From NCBI RefSeq assembly GCF_001013905.1, contig NZ_LN831790.1, positions 6,028,001 to 6,092,000 of the forward strand: a stretch of 64,000 nucleotides of DNA. The letters are read 5' to 3'. The position numbers were made by a program, and so were the translations under genes. This stretch comes from Streptomyces leeuwenhoekii. GTDB lineage: Bacteria; Actinomycetota; Actinomycetes; Streptomycetales; Streptomycetaceae. The notes below the pieces were generated by a model. That model was given only the letters and a program-made list of their open reading frames with translations. It did not search any database and was not told where the DNA came from. Below, in pieces: positions 1 to 11,898 of this stretch; the first letter of the stretch is position 1; the number at the start of each line of letters is the position of its first letter.

Positions 1-344
1 GTGGCCACACCGGTGACCAGGCCCGAGCGGACTCCGCGGTGATGGGTGCAGTTGAGGTCGACCCCGACGGCGATCTTGGAGCTGCCGCCGTGCAGCATCG
101 AGCCGACCGAGCCGAGCGTCTCGGCCAGCACCGCGGAGGCCCCGCCGTGCAGCAGCCCGTAGGGCTGGGTGTTGCCCTCCACCGGCATGGTGCCGACGAC
201 CCGCTCGGCGGACGCCTCGACGATCTGGACGCCCATCCGGGTCCCCAGGTGGCCGGCGGAGAACAGGGCGGGCAGGTCGACACCGAGCGCGGCGTACTCG
301 TCGATGACCTCCTGCGGGAACTTCACGTGCTGCTGCTCGCCCAT
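1..344 (-). CDS. PaaI-type hotdog-fold thioesterase (3' end cut by window edge)
   Basis: This is the N-terminal part, about 114 residues, of a PaaI/YbgC-like acyl-CoA thioesterase; the rest lies outside the window. The start is ATG at 344-342. The hotdog signature HGGASAVLAETLGS is visible around residues 66-79; in this family the H-G-G segment and the following acidic residue sit in the active site of the dimer. A second strand segment reads VGVDLNCTHHR. Proteins of this kind hydrolyse aromatic or short acyl-CoA thioesters in the cytoplasm. It is read towards the left edge and diverges from nothing nearby; the next gene to the right is on the same strand, with 54 bases between them. Substrate cannot be told from sequence. 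Confidence 0.85.
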   Translation of the reverse strand, partial: MGEQQHVKFPQEVIDEYAALGVDLPALFSAGHLGTRMGVQIVEASAERVVGTMPVEGNTQPYGLLHGGASAVLAETLGSVGSMLHGGSSKIAVGVDLNCTHHRGVRSGLVTGVA

Positions 345-398
345 GGGCCCGGCTCCGTTCGTCGTGGTCGTACGGCTCTGCGTCGGCTGAGCAAACGC

Positions 399-2678
<2,280 letters not shown>

Positions 2679-2940
2679 CGCGCACTCCCCTTCGTGTACA
2701 CGTGTGAGCTACGTCTCCGATCCTCGCACGCACCGGTGACGATGCGGCGCGCCGGGCGTGCACGGGACGTGAGCGATGCGCGCGGTCCGCGGGGGACCGG
2801 CGCCCCGGCGGGCCGGTGTTCGCCCGCGAGGGGCCGCCCGCCCCCGGCCGCCGCGCCAGCCGCCCGGCCCCCGGGGCGGAGGGGAGCGGTCGCCGTGAGG
2901 CACCGGCCGGGTGCCCGCGGCGGCGCGGGACCGGAGCCGG

Positions 2941-2963
2941 TTGTCAGTGCGGCGTGGCAGGAT
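2941..2963 (+). promoter_or_regulatory. RecA-NDp/PafBC-type damage promoter of polA
   Basis: TTGTCAGTG at 2941-2949, an 8-base spacer, then CAGGAT at 2958-2963. The 9-mer is a full match to the actinobacterial DNA-damage promoter TTGTCRGTG-N8-TAnnnT; the -10 begins with C instead of T. The GTG start of polA at 2971 follows after seven bases, so the transcript is probably leaderless. Confidence 0.7.
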
Positions 2964-2970
2964 CGGGGAC

Positions 2971-5694
2971 GTGGCAGAGACAGCATCGAAGAAGACCGAC
3001 CCCACCTCCGGCGGCCGCCCGCGGCTGATGCTCATGGACGGGCACTCGCTGGCCTACCGCGCGTTCTTCGCGCTGCCCGCGGAGAATTTCACCACCGCGA
3101 CCGGCCAGCCGACCAACGCGATCTACGGTTTCGCGTCGATGCTGGCCAACACGTTGCGTGACGAGGCGCCCACGCACTTCGCGGTGGCGTTCGACGTGTC
3201 GCGCAAGACCTGGCGGTCCGAGGAGTTCACCGAGTACAAGGCGAACCGCTCCAAGACGCCGGACGAGTTCAAGGGCCAGGTCGACCTGATCTGCGAGCTG
3301 CTCGACGCGATGCACGTCTCCCGCTTCGCCGTGGAGGGGTACGAGGCCGACGACGTCATCGCCACGCTCGCCACCCAGGCCGAGGCCGAGGGCTTCGAGG
3401 TGCTGATCGTCACCGGCGACCGGGATTCCTTCCAGTTGGTCAGCGAGCACACGACGGTGCTGTATCCCACCAAGGGCGTCTCGGAGCTGACCCGGTTCAC
3501 CCCCGAGAAGGTCGTCGAGAAGTACGGGCTGACCCCGGCCCAGTACCCCGACTTCGCGGCCCTGCGCGGCGACCCCTCGGACAACCTGCCGGGCATCCCG
3601 GGCGTCGGCGAGAAGACGGCCGCCAAGTGGATCAACCAGTTCGGCTCGTTCGCGGAACTGGTCGAGCGCGTCGACGAGGTCAAGGGCAAGGCCGGGCAGA
3701 ACCTGCGCGACCATCTGGAGTCCGTCAAGCTCAACCGCCGCCTCACCGAGCTGGAGCGGCAGGTCGCGCTGGACAAGGCGGTCACCGAACTGGCGAGGGC
3801 GCCCTACGACCGCAAGGCCGTCGCGATGGTCCTGGACACCCTGGAGATCCGCAACCCGTCGCTGCGGGAGCGGCTCTTCGCCGTCGACCCGGGTGCCGAG
3901 GAGGCCGAGACCACGCCGGTCGTGGCGGACGGCGTGGAGCTGGACGGCACGGTCCTCGGCACCGGCGAGCTGGCCGGCTGGCTCGCCGAGCACGCCACGC
4001 AGGCGCTCGGCGTCGCCACCGTCGACACCTGGGCGCTGGGCGCCGGCTCGGTCGCCGAGGTCGCCCTCGCCGCGCCCGACGGGGCCGCCGCCTGGTTCGA
4101 CCCGTCCCAGCTCGACGAGGGCGACGAGACGGCGTTCGCCGGCTGGCTGGCCGACGCCGGCCGGCCCAAGGTCTTCCACGACGCCAAGCGGGCGATGCGG
4201 GTCTTCGCCGAGCACGGCTGGAGCGTCGACGGCGTCCGGATGGACACGGCGCTGGCGGCCTATCTGGTCAAGCCGGGCCGCCGCTCCTTCGACCTGGACG
4301 CGCTGTCCCTGGAGTACCTGCACCGGGAGCTGACCCCCGCCGCGGCGGCCGACGGGCAGCTCGCCTTCGGCGCGGACGACGCCGCGCAGGCCGAGGCGCT
4401 GATGATCCAGGCCCGCGCCGTCCTCGACCTGGGCGAGGCGTTCGGCGGCCGCCTGGAGGAGGTCGGCGCCGCGGACCTGCTGCGCGACATGGAGCTGCCG
4501 ACCTCCGCGCTGCTGGCCCGGATGGAGCGGCACGGGATCGCGGCCGACCGCGCCCACCTGGAAGCCATGGAGCAGATGTTCGCCGGCGCCGTGCAGCAGG
4601 CGGTGAAGGAAGCGCACGCGGCGGCGGGCCACGAGTTCAACCTGGGCTCGCCCAAGCAGCTCCAGGAGGTCCTCTTCGGCGAGCTCGCCCTGCCCAGGAC
4701 GAAGAAGACCAAGACCGGCTACACCACGGACGCCGACGCCCTGGCCTGGCTGGCGACGCAGACCGACAACGAACTGCCGGTGATCATGCTGCGCCACCGT
4801 GAGCAGGCCAAGCTGCGGGTCACCGTCGAGGGCCTGATCAAGACGATCGCCGCGGACGGCCGGATCCACACCACGTTCAACCAGACGGTCGCGGCGACCG
4901 GCCGGCTGTCGTCGACCGACCCCAACCTGCAGAACATCCCGGTCCGCACCGACGAGGGCCGGGCGATCCGCCGCGGCTTCGTGGTCGGCGAGGGCTACGA
5001 GTCCCTGATGACGGCGGACTACAGCCAGATCGAGCTGCGGGTGATGGCCCACCTGTCCGAGGACGCGGGCCTGATCGAGGCGTTCACCTCCGGCGAGGAC
5101 CTGCACACCACGGCCGCCTCCCAGGTGTTCTCCGTGGAGCCCGCCGCGGTCGACGCCGAGATGCGCCGCAAGATCAAGGCGATGTCCTACGGCCTGGCGT
5201 ACGGCCTGTCGGCGTTCGGCCTCTCCCAGCAGCTGAACATCGAGGCCGCCGAGGCCCGCGCCCTGATGGACGCCTACTTCCAGCGCTTCGGCGGCGTACG
5301 GGACTATCTGCGCCGGGTCGTGGACGAGGCGCGGGCGACGGGCTACACGGCGACGCTCTTCGGCCGCCGCCGCTACCTGCCCGACCTCAACAGCGACAAC
5401 CGCCAGCGCCGCGAGGCGGCCGAGCGGATGGCGCTCAACGCCCCGATCCAGGGCACGGCGGCGGACATCGTGAAGATCGCCATGCTGCATGTGGACCGGG
5501 CGATGCGGGAGGCCGGCCTGAAGTCCCGGATGCTCCTGCAGGTCCACGACGAGATCGTCCTGGAGATCGCCCCCGGCGAGCGCGAGGCGGCGGAGGAGAT
5601 CGTCCGCCGCGAGATGGCGAGCGCGGTCGAGCTCCGCGTCCCCCTGGGCGTCTCCGTGGGCGTGGGCCCGGACTGGGAGTCGGCGGCGCACTGA
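2971..5694 (+). CDS. polA: DNA polymerase I
   Basis: DNA polymerase I, 907 residues, acting in excision-repair gap filling and Okazaki fragment processing. The N-terminal 5' nuclease (about residues 15-300) starts LMLMDGHSLAYRAFF and has the helix-3-turn pattern NLPGIPGVGEKTA. The central 3'-5' exonuclease-like domain (about 320-500) lacks the DxE pair: the equivalent strand near residue 346 reads GVATVDTWALG, so proofreading is probably lost. The polymerase domain carries motif A (ADYSQIELR, about 683), the O-helix (RRKIKAMSYGLAYG, about 731) and motif C (QVHDEIVLE, about 857). I chose GTG 2971 over the in-frame start 60 bases upstream because the conserved region begins just after it and a damage-type promoter ends seven bases before it. 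A strong hairpin terminates it. Confidence 0.96.
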   Translation: MAETASKKTDPTSGGRPRLMLMDGHSLAYRAFFALPAENFTTATGQPTNAIYGFASMLANTLRDEAPTHFAVAFDVSRKTWRSEEFTEYKANRSKTPDEFKGQVDLICELLDAMHVSRFAVEGYEADDVIATLATQAEAEGFEVLIVTGDRDSFQLVSEHTTVLYPTKGVSELTRFTPEKVVEKYGLTPAQYPDFAALRGDPSDNLPGIPGVGEKTAAKWINQFGSFAELVERVDEVKGKAGQNLRDHLESVKLNRRLTELERQVALDKAVTELARAPYDRKAVAMVLDTLEIRNPSLRERLFAVDPGAEEAETTPVVADGVELDGTVLGTGELAGWLAEHATQALGVATVDTWALGAGSVAEVALAAPDGAAAWFDPSQLDEGDETAFAGWLADAGRPKVFHDAKRAMRVFAEHGWSVDGVRMDTALAAYLVKPGRRSFDLDALSLEYLHRELTPAAAADGQLAFGADDAAQAEALMIQARAVLDLGEAFGGRLEEVGAADLLRDMELPTSALLARMERHGIAADRAHLEAMEQMFAGAVQQAVKEAHAAAGHEFNLGSPKQLQEVLFGELALPRTKKTKTGYTTDADALAWLATQTDNELPVIMLRHREQAKLRVTVEGLIKTIAADGRIHTTFNQTVAATGRLSSTDPNLQNIPVRTDEGRAIRRGFVVGEGYESLMTADYSQIELRVMAHLSEDAGLIEAFTSGEDLHTTAASQVFSVEPAAVDAEMRRKIKAMSYGLAYGLSAFGLSQQLNIEAAEARALMDAYFQRFGGVRDYLRRVVDEARATGYTATLFGRRRYLPDLNSDNRQRREAAERMALNAPIQGTAADIVKIAMLHVDRAMREAGLKSRMLLQVHDEIVLEIAPGEREAAEEIVRREMASAVELRVPLGVSVGVGPDWESAAH

Positions 5695-5700
5695 CCACGC

Positions 5701-5736
5701 GCCGCCCCTGCCGGGACGCGTCCCGCCAGGGGCGGC
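5701..5736 (+). terminator. polA terminator hairpin
   Basis: Two 18-base arms (5701-5718 and 5719-5736) pair with a single mismatch, seven bases after the polA stop. No U-tract, as usual in Streptomyces. Confidence 0.8.
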
Positions 5737-5946
5737 CGGGGCTCGGGCTGATCCGGCACCGGGGGAGCGGCCGGAGGCCGGGGCGGGCCCGGCGGAGGCG
5801 GTCCGGTGCGGGGCGTTCGGGTGCGCAGGCGGCCCCCGGTCCAGCCCGGCGCCCGCCTGCCCGCTCCCGCCTGCCCGCCGCCGGGCCGTCACTCAGGTGG
5901 CCCCCGCGGAAAAGCCCCCGCCCCCGGCGCCCGCGAGGATGCGGGC

Positions 5947-6399
5947 ATGGGTATACGCACGCTCCACCGGACCGCACCACCGCGGACCGGCGCCGAGGGA
6001 CCCGCCCGCGTGTCACTCCCGTCGGTCCCGGTCGTCGCGCCGGACGCAAGCACCGCCCGCGTCCCCGAGACCTTCGCCCCGGCCCTGCGCCGGGCCGCGG
6101 CCGGTCTGCGCCGCAGGCTCGTCCACCGGCGGCCTCCCGCCGCGGGACCCGGCGGGACATCCGCCTGGCGCCTGTGGGCCGAGCTGGCCCGCGGTTACCT
6201 GGCGCTCGCCCTCACCCTGCTGCCGAGGCACCGCCCCGCCCACACCTTCACCGTGTTCGTCGCCACCGCCGGCACCACCGGCACCGCGGACACGCCCGGC
6301 ACCGCGGACATGCCCGGCACGGTCAGCGCGCGACGGGGCTCCGCCGCGGACCGGCGCCGTCCCGGTCGGCCGGGTCCCGGGCCGGACGCCGCACCCTGA
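5947..6399 (+). CDS. hypothetical protein with threonine/proline-glycine repeat
   Basis: A possible 150-residue protein of unknown function. Third codon positions are strongly G/C, which supports coding. A purine-rich GAGGA lies before the ATG at 5947. The sequence is Arg/Pro-rich at the N-terminus, has a moderately hydrophobic stretch (WAELARGYLALALTLL) near residue 85, then a short repeat GTADTPGTADMPGT, and an Arg/Pro-rich tail. I recognise no domain. Its last 77 bases overlap the convergent DUF4184-like gene on the other strand, which argues that either its end or the whole gene may be spurious. An earlier in-frame start at 5806 exists but has no ribosome binding site. Confidence 0.35.
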   Translation: MGIRTLHRTAPPRTGAEGPARVSLPSVPVVAPDASTARVPETFAPALRRAAAGLRRRLVHRRPPAAGPGGTSAWRLWAELARGYLALALTLLPRHRPAHTFTVFVATAGTTGTADTPGTADMPGTVSARRGSAADRRRPGRPGPGPDAAP

Positions 6400-7177
6400 C
6401 CACCACGGCGTACAGCAGCAGCCCCGGGACGAGCCCCGCGCCCGCCCCGAAGCACACCGTCGGGATCAGCTCCCACGGCTTGGCGACCGGCCCCCAGTAG
6501 TCCCACCACCGCGTCGCCCGCTGCACCGCCCCGGCCACCGCGCAGCCGCCGATCACCACCGCGGCCCCCCACCGCTCCCGGGCCGACAGCGCCGCCACCC
6601 CCGGCGACCCGGCCCGGGACGGCGCCCGCCGCAGCGCCCGGGCGAGGAACACCGCGAGCACCACCGCCGCCACCGCGGAACCGCCGTACTGCAGGTACCA
6701 GTACAGCGGCGAGCCCGCGAACTCCCGCCCCAGCACGGGAAACGTCCGCGTCCCCCACCGGCCCTGGTGCGTGAACGCGTCCCACCCGATGTGCGTCAGC
6801 GCCCCGAGCACCGCCGACACGTACCACCGCACGGCCGAGGACGCCCGTACGCGCGCGCGTGGCGCCCCGCACCGCAGCAGCGCCCCCGTCCGTCCCTGCC
6901 AGTCCCGCGGCAGCAGCGCCACCAGCGGTTCACGCACCAGCAGCCACAATCCCACCAGGGCCCAGGAGACGAGCACGTCCACCGTGAACACACCGGGGAC
7001 GGAGTGCGTGACGTCCCCGAACTCCATCGCCCCGGACAGCACACTCGCCGCGTAGTAGGTCATGTCGGGAGAAAAAGAACCCGCCACGAGCACGGCCGGC
7101 ACCAGCGCTGCCCGTCCGGTCCCGTCGGTGCGCACGGCCGGCAGCACCGCCACCGCATGACTGAGCGTGAACGGCAA
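6323..7177 (-). CDS. DUF4184-like integral membrane protein
   Basis: A 284-residue multi-spanning membrane protein resembling the DUF4184 family. The mature-looking start PFTLSHAVAVLPAV matches the typical N-terminus of that family, whose members begin LPFTLSHA, so I place the start at TTG 7177-7175, which has GGGGAG six bases upstream. An in-frame ATG at 7270 would add 31 residues without similarity to the family start. Conserved features include DMTYY, the histidine-rich GALTHIGWDAFTH near the middle, and about six hydrophobic segments. These His/Asp positions recall metal-binding sites of membrane hydrolases (LexA-unrelated YdjM-like proteins), but activity is not known. It overlaps a doubtful opposite-strand gene at its 3' end. 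Confidence 0.75.
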   Translation of the reverse strand: MPFTLSHAVAVLPAVRTDGTGRAALVPAVLVAGSFSPDMTYYAASVLSGAMEFGDVTHSVPGVFTVDVLVSWALVGLWLLVREPLVALLPRDWQGRTGALLRCGAPRARVRASSAVRWYVSAVLGALTHIGWDAFTHQGRWGTRTFPVLGREFAGSPLYWYLQYGGSAVAAVVLAVFLARALRRAPSRAGSPGVAALSARERWGAAVVIGGCAVAGAVQRATRWWDYWGPVAKPWELIPTVCFGAGAGLVPGLLLYAVVVRVRRPARDPADRDGAGPRRSPVAR

Positions 7178-7439
7178 CAGGACTCCCCACGGCGGACATT
7201 GGCCGGACGGTGACACCCCACGTGGCCAACAGGTGAAAATCGGGCACGAACGGGTGCCCATGCAAAGCAAGTTGTCGTAGGGTCGCCTGCGTCACCGTAC
7301 CGGTCGAACAGGCGAACCACACGCACACGGCACTCGGAGCCGCTCCGGGGGCAACCCGGGGCGCGCGCCGATCGTCAACAGGGCGAGCACAGCAGACGGA
7401 ACAGACGGGCGCCCGGGCGTCCACGGGAGGGTTCACTCT

Positions 7440-9236
7440 ATGGCGGCGCATTTCGGCAGCAGGCTGCGCAAGGGCGCGGCGACCACCGCCGTGGCCGCGG
7501 CCGCGGTCGCGGCCCTGTCCGCGTCCCAGGCTCCGGGTGTGACGGTCGACGACCACGGCAGACGGACCGCGGCCGACACGACGCCCTCACCGGAGACCGG
7601 CGCGGACGGCAGCGCCACCGGCAACTCGCCGTACTACACGGACCTGCCGCCGCTCAACAGCCCGCGCCCCGACCCGTCGTCGACCGCCGGCACCCCCGTC
7701 GTCCAGGGCCCCGCCGAGGCGGGCATCCCCGCCACCGTCCTGGACGCGTACAAGAAGGCCGCGGATTCCCTGCGCGCCGCCAAACCCGGCTGCAACCTGC
7801 CCTGGCAACTCCTCGCCGCCATCGGCAAGGTGGAGTCGGGCCATGCCCGCGGCGGACGCGTCAACGCCGACGGCACCACCCTCAGCCCGATCTTCGGACC
7901 GCAGCTCGACGGCAACGGCTTCGCGCTGATCAAGGACACCGACGGCGGCGCGTACGACGGCAACAGCAGCTACGACCACGCGGTCGGCCCCATGCAGTTC
8001 ATCCCGTCCACCTGGGCGTGGGCCGGACGCGACGGCAACGGGGACGGCACCAAGGACCCCAGCAACGTCTACGACGCGGCGCTGGCCGCCGCCCACTACC
8101 TGTGCCGCAACGGCTGGGACCTGTCCACGCAGGCCGACCTCGACAGCGCCGTCCTCAGCTACAACAACTCGCGGGACTACCTGAACACCGTCATGCGGTG
8201 GCTGGAGTACTACCGCAAGGGCTCCCACGAGATCCCGGACGGCACCGGCGGCCTGCCCACGGGCCGCAGCGACACCGGCTCCGGAGGGACCCGGCCCGCG
8301 CCGTCGCCCCAGGACACCCGGACGCCCGACAGGCCCGGGGAGTCCCAGAAGCCGACGGCACCGGGCAAGCCCACCGAGCCCGCCGGGCCCGGCAAGCCCA
8401 CCGAGCCCGCCCCGCCCGGGACCGGGTCCCCGACCCCTCCGCCCGGGCCGGGCTCGCCGACGCCCCCGCCGTCCGGCACGCCCACCGACACCGTGGACCA
8501 CCTGGAGAACGCCGGGACCACGGGGCTCACCGCCACGGCCGGCCAGGCGTTCGCCGAGCGGATCGGCACCCGGGCCGAGACCGCGGCCGGCGAGGCCGTC
8601 GGCAAGGTGCGGATCCGGTACACGATCATCGGTGACACCGACGCCACCTTCGCCGGCGGCGAGAGCGTCGCCGTGGCCGTCACCGACAGCTCCGGCGTGG
8701 CCGTCGCCCCCGTCCTGCGGGCGGGCGAGAAGACCGGTTCCTTCACCGTGCGTGCCACCGTCGCCGGCCGCGCGGTCCCCGGCCTCGACTACAAGGCCAC
8801 CGTCACCGAGCGGGTCGCCGACACCCTCGCCCGCACCGCCACCACCGCCCTGACCTGCACCCCCGGCGGCACCTTCGCGCACAGGGTGGAGGTGCGGGCC
8901 ACCTACAAGGGCGCCGCCGCGAACGGGGTCGCCGTCACCGCGACGCTGATCCGGTCGGCGCAGGACCCGGCCGTGAACGACCGCGGCCCCTACTTCAAGG
9001 ACGCCGCCGGCAAGCCCGTACGCACCCTGACGGGCCTGCGGACGGACGCCCGGGGCCTGCTGACCCTGCCCGAGCTGTTCGCGGACGACACCGCCGGCAC
9101 GTTCGTCCTGCGCGTCACCACCGCGGGCGGCGCGACGCTCGACGTCGAGCTGACGGTCCAGGCGGCGCAGACGTCCCCCTCGGCGAGCGCGTCCCCCTCG
9201 GCGAGCACGTCCCCGTCGGCGAGCCCCGGCGCGTAG
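7440..9236 (+). CDS. secreted SLT-type lytic murein transglycosylase with Ig-like C-terminal region
   Basis: A 598-residue exported cell-wall hydrolase that cleaves peptidoglycan glycan strands. The N-terminus has a positively charged start (SRLRKGA) and an alanine-rich hydrophobic core ending near residue 30, a likely Sec signal. The catalytic SLT-like domain spans about residues 100-265 with PWQLLAAIGKVESGH, whose glutamate is the expected acid, and VGPMQFIPSTW near residue 181. A proline-rich linker (about 280-350; repeated KPTEPA/G units) spans the wall. The C-terminal part looks like one or two beta-sandwich repeats, each with TATAGQAFAERIG or TCTPGGTFAHRVEV starts, then a Ser/Ala/Pro tail. 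Start ATG 7440 follows GGGAGG by ten bases. Confidence 0.88.
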   Translation: MAAHFGSRLRKGAATTAVAAAAVAALSASQAPGVTVDDHGRRTAADTTPSPETGADGSATGNSPYYTDLPPLNSPRPDPSSTAGTPVVQGPAEAGIPATVLDAYKKAADSLRAAKPGCNLPWQLLAAIGKVESGHARGGRVNADGTTLSPIFGPQLDGNGFALIKDTDGGAYDGNSSYDHAVGPMQFIPSTWAWAGRDGNGDGTKDPSNVYDAALAAAHYLCRNGWDLSTQADLDSAVLSYNNSRDYLNTVMRWLEYYRKGSHEIPDGTGGLPTGRSDTGSGGTRPAPSPQDTRTPDRPGESQKPTAPGKPTEPAGPGKPTEPAPPGTGSPTPPPGPGSPTPPPSGTPTDTVDHLENAGTTGLTATAGQAFAERIGTRAETAAGEAVGKVRIRYTIIGDTDATFAGGESVAVAVTDSSGVAVAPVLRAGEKTGSFTVRATVAGRAVPGLDYKATVTERVADTLARTATTALTCTPGGTFAHRVEVRATYKGAAANGVAVTATLIRSAQDPAVNDRGPYFKDAAGKPVRTLTGLRTDARGLLTLPELFADDTAGTFVLRVTTAGGATLDVELTVQAAQTSPSASASPSASTSPSASPGA

Positions 9237-9257
9237 GACGCCGTACGGCGAAGGAGG

Positions 9258-11807
9258 TCACCGCCCGAGCCGGGCGCTGGTGTGCCGGGTCGGCTCGGCG
9301 GTGGCCGGATCCTGGGGCCACGGATGCCGGGGGTACCGTCCGCGCAGCTCCGCCCGGACCCCCGGGTAGCCGTTCCGCCAGAAGGAGGCCAGGTCGGCGG
9401 TGACCGCGGCGGGGCGGCCGGCGGGGGAGAGGAGATGCACGAGCAGCGGCACCCCGGCGATCTCCGGGGACCGCTGGAGCCCGAACATCTCCTGCAGCTT
9501 CACCGCGAGCACCGGCTGCCGGGGCTCGCTGTAGTCGATCCGGATCCTGGACCCGCTCGGCACGGTGATCCGCTCCGGCGCGAGCTCGTCCAGCCGCGCG
9601 GCCTCCCCGGTGGCCCAGGGCAGCAGCCGGGCCAGCGCCTGCCCGGCGTCGATCCGCGCCAGATCCGCGCGCCGCCCGGCCCGCCCGAGCTCCGGCTCCA
9701 GCCACTCGTCCACGCGCGCGTGGAGCGCGTCGTCGGAGACGTCCGGCCAGGGCTCGCCCAGGTGCAGACGCAGGAAGGCGAGCCGCTGCCGCAGCACCCG
9801 CGCCTCCGGCGACCAGCGCAGCAGCCCGAACCCCTCCCGCCGCAGCCCCTCCAGCAGGGCCTCCCGTACCAGACCGGGGGCGGCGTCGGCCAGGGGCCGC
9901 ACCGCCAGCTCGATCGCCCCCAGCCGCTCCACCCGCCGGGCCACGACGTCGCCGTCGGCCCAGCGGACCTCCTCGCCCTCCGTGTGCAGGGACGCGGCGG
10001 CCAGGCGGGCCGTCTCCTCGTCCACCTCGGCGGCGAGCCGCACGCGCCCGTGCCCCTTGCCCAGCGGCCGGTCCGCGACGGCGACCGCCAGCCAGGGCGC
10101 GCCCCGCAGCGCCGACCCCTCCCCGAGCTCCACCCGGGTCCCCGAGGCCATCAGATACGAGCCGCCGTCCTTCCGGGCGACCCGCTCGGGAAAGGCCAGC
10201 GCCGCCACCAGCCCGGCCAGCCGCCCCTCGTCCCGGACGTCCGGCAAGCCGCTCCCTGACCCGGGCCCCGAGGACCCCTCCTCCGACTCCCCGGAGGCCG
10301 GTCCCTGCGCCGACACCGCCCGCAGCCGCCGCACCTCGGCCCGCCACCGCGCCCCGTAGGCGTCGCCCGCGCGCCGCGCCGTCCGGAGCGCGGCGACGAG
10401 ATCGTCCCCGTACTCCCGGGGCGCCTCCTCGGAGAGCAGCGCCACCACCTCGGCCGCCCCGCGCGAGGCACCCGCGTCCAGCAGGGCCCGCCCCAGCCGC
10501 GGGTGCACCCCCAGCCGCGCCAGCCGCGCGCCGCGCTCGGTCGCGCGCCCGGCGCCGTCCACCGCCCCGACGGCCGCCAGGACCGTCCGCGCCGCCGCCA
10601 TCGCCCCGGCCGGCGGGGCGTCCAGCAGCGCCAGCCCGGAGGCATCGGGATCGCCCCAGCACGCCGCCTGGAGGGCGAACGCCGTCAGGTCGGCCACCTG
10701 GATCTCGGGGGAGGGGAAACGCGGCAGACGGGCGTCCTCCGCCTCCGACCAGCACCGGTACACCACCCCCGGCGCCTCACGCCCGGCCCGCCCGGCGCGC
10801 TGCCGGCCCGAGGCCCGCGACGCCCGCACGGTCGTCAGCGCGCTCAGCCCCCGCGCGTGGTCCACCCGCGGCTCGCGCGCCAGCCCCGAGTCGACGACCA
10901 CCCGCACCCCGGGGACCGTCAGCGACGACTCGGCCACCGAGGTCGCCAGCACCACCCGGCGCCGCCGCCCCGGCGCCAGCACCGCGTCCTGCACGGCCGC
11001 CGGTGCCCGCCCGTGCACCTGGACCACCTCGACGTCCCCGAACTCGCCGAGATCACCGAGCCGCCCGGCGACCCGGGCGATCTCCCCGGCACCCGGCAGG
11101 AAACACAGCACGTCCCCCTCGCGCTCGGCCAGCGCCCGCCGCACCACCGACGCCACGTGCGCCAGCAGCGCCGGGTCCACCCGCATCCCGTGCGGGGGGC
11201 TCACCGGCCGCGGCGGCGGCGCCCACACCACCTCCACCGGGTACGAGGCGCCCCGCGCCGCCACGACCGGCGCCCCGCCCAGCAGCCGCGCCCAGCCCTC
11301 GGCGTCGGTGGTAGCCGACGCCGCCACCAGCCGCAGCTCCGGCCGCAGCGCCTGCCGCACGTCCCACAGGAAGGCCGCCGCCGTGTCCGCGTCCAGATGC
11401 CGCTCGTGGCACTCGTCGAGCACCACCACGTCCACTCCGGCCAGCTCCGGGTCCCGCTGGAGCCGCTGGAGCAGCACACCGGTCGTGACGACCTCCACGC
11501 GCGTGTGCCGCCCGACGACCCGCTCGCCGCGCACGGTGTACCCCACCGTGTCGCCGGTCCGCTCGCCCAGCAGCCACGCCATCCGGCGGGCCGCCGCGCG
11601 GGCCGCGATCCGCCGCGGTTCGGCCACGACCACCTTGCGCGCCGGCCCCGCGCCCGGCAGCCCCGCCAGCGCCAGCGGGACCAGCGTCGTCTTGCCGGTC
11701 CCGGGCGGCGCGACGAGGACGGCGGTTCCGTGCCCGTCCAGGGCGTCGCTCAGGGCGGGCAGGGCCTCGCGTACGGGCAGGGCGTCCAGGGCGTCGTAAC
11801 GGATCAC
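9258..11807 (-). CDS. hrpB: HrpB-type ATP-dependent DEAH helicase
   Basis: A DEAH-box RNA helicase of the HrpB type, 849 residues. Walker A is APPGTGKTT (residues 33-41), and the Walker B/DEAH box appears as LDECHERH near residue 128. Motif III is SATTD, and motif VI is QRAGRAGREAPG, which contains the arginine fingers. The C-terminal HrpB domain (about 640-840) follows, ending GVRAELRGRYPRHPWPQDP, a family hallmark. The role of HrpB in bacteria is still poorly defined; RNA or RNP remodelling is likely. I chose GTG 11807 because it sits right after a GGGGGG stretch and begins the conserved VIRYDALDALPV; a 22-residue longer reading exists upstream. It converges with the transglycosylase gene, leaving only 21 bases between stops. 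Confidence 0.92.
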   Translation of the reverse strand: MIRYDALDALPVREALPALSDALDGHGTAVLVAPPGTGKTTLVPLALAGLPGAGPARKVVVAEPRRIAARAAARRMAWLLGERTGDTVGYTVRGERVVGRHTRVEVVTTGVLLQRLQRDPELAGVDVVVLDECHERHLDADTAAAFLWDVRQALRPELRLVAASATTDAEGWARLLGGAPVVAARGASYPVEVVWAPPPRPVSPPHGMRVDPALLAHVASVVRRALAEREGDVLCFLPGAGEIARVAGRLGDLGEFGDVEVVQVHGRAPAAVQDAVLAPGRRRRVVLATSVAESSLTVPGVRVVVDSGLAREPRVDHARGLSALTTVRASRASGRQRAGRAGREAPGVVYRCWSEAEDARLPRFPSPEIQVADLTAFALQAACWGDPDASGLALLDAPPAGAMAAARTVLAAVGAVDGAGRATERGARLARLGVHPRLGRALLDAGASRGAAEVVALLSEEAPREYGDDLVAALRTARRAGDAYGARWRAEVRRLRAVSAQGPASGESEEGSSGPGSGSGLPDVRDEGRLAGLVAALAFPERVARKDGGSYLMASGTRVELGEGSALRGAPWLAVAVADRPLGKGHGRVRLAAEVDEETARLAAASLHTEGEEVRWADGDVVARRVERLGAIELAVRPLADAAPGLVREALLEGLRREGFGLLRWSPEARVLRQRLAFLRLHLGEPWPDVSDDALHARVDEWLEPELGRAGRRADLARIDAGQALARLLPWATGEAARLDELAPERITVPSGSRIRIDYSEPRQPVLAVKLQEMFGLQRSPEIAGVPLLVHLLSPAGRPAAVTADLASFWRNGYPGVRAELRGRYPRHPWPQDPATAEPTRHTSARLGR

Positions 11808-11898
11808 GCCCCCCAGTGTCGTACGCCCCGCCGCACCGCCCTCACACGCGCGGGCGTCCCGCCGGGCCGCCGGCACCGGTCCGAAAGGGCGCCGGCGC

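Noticed and set aside
7200..7439. Possible ydaO (cyclic di-AMP) riboswitch before the lytic transglycosylase
   Set aside because: Such RNAs are common at Streptomyces wall hydrolases, but I could not find the conserved GGGGTGAAT-like core; only a GC hairpin is visible.
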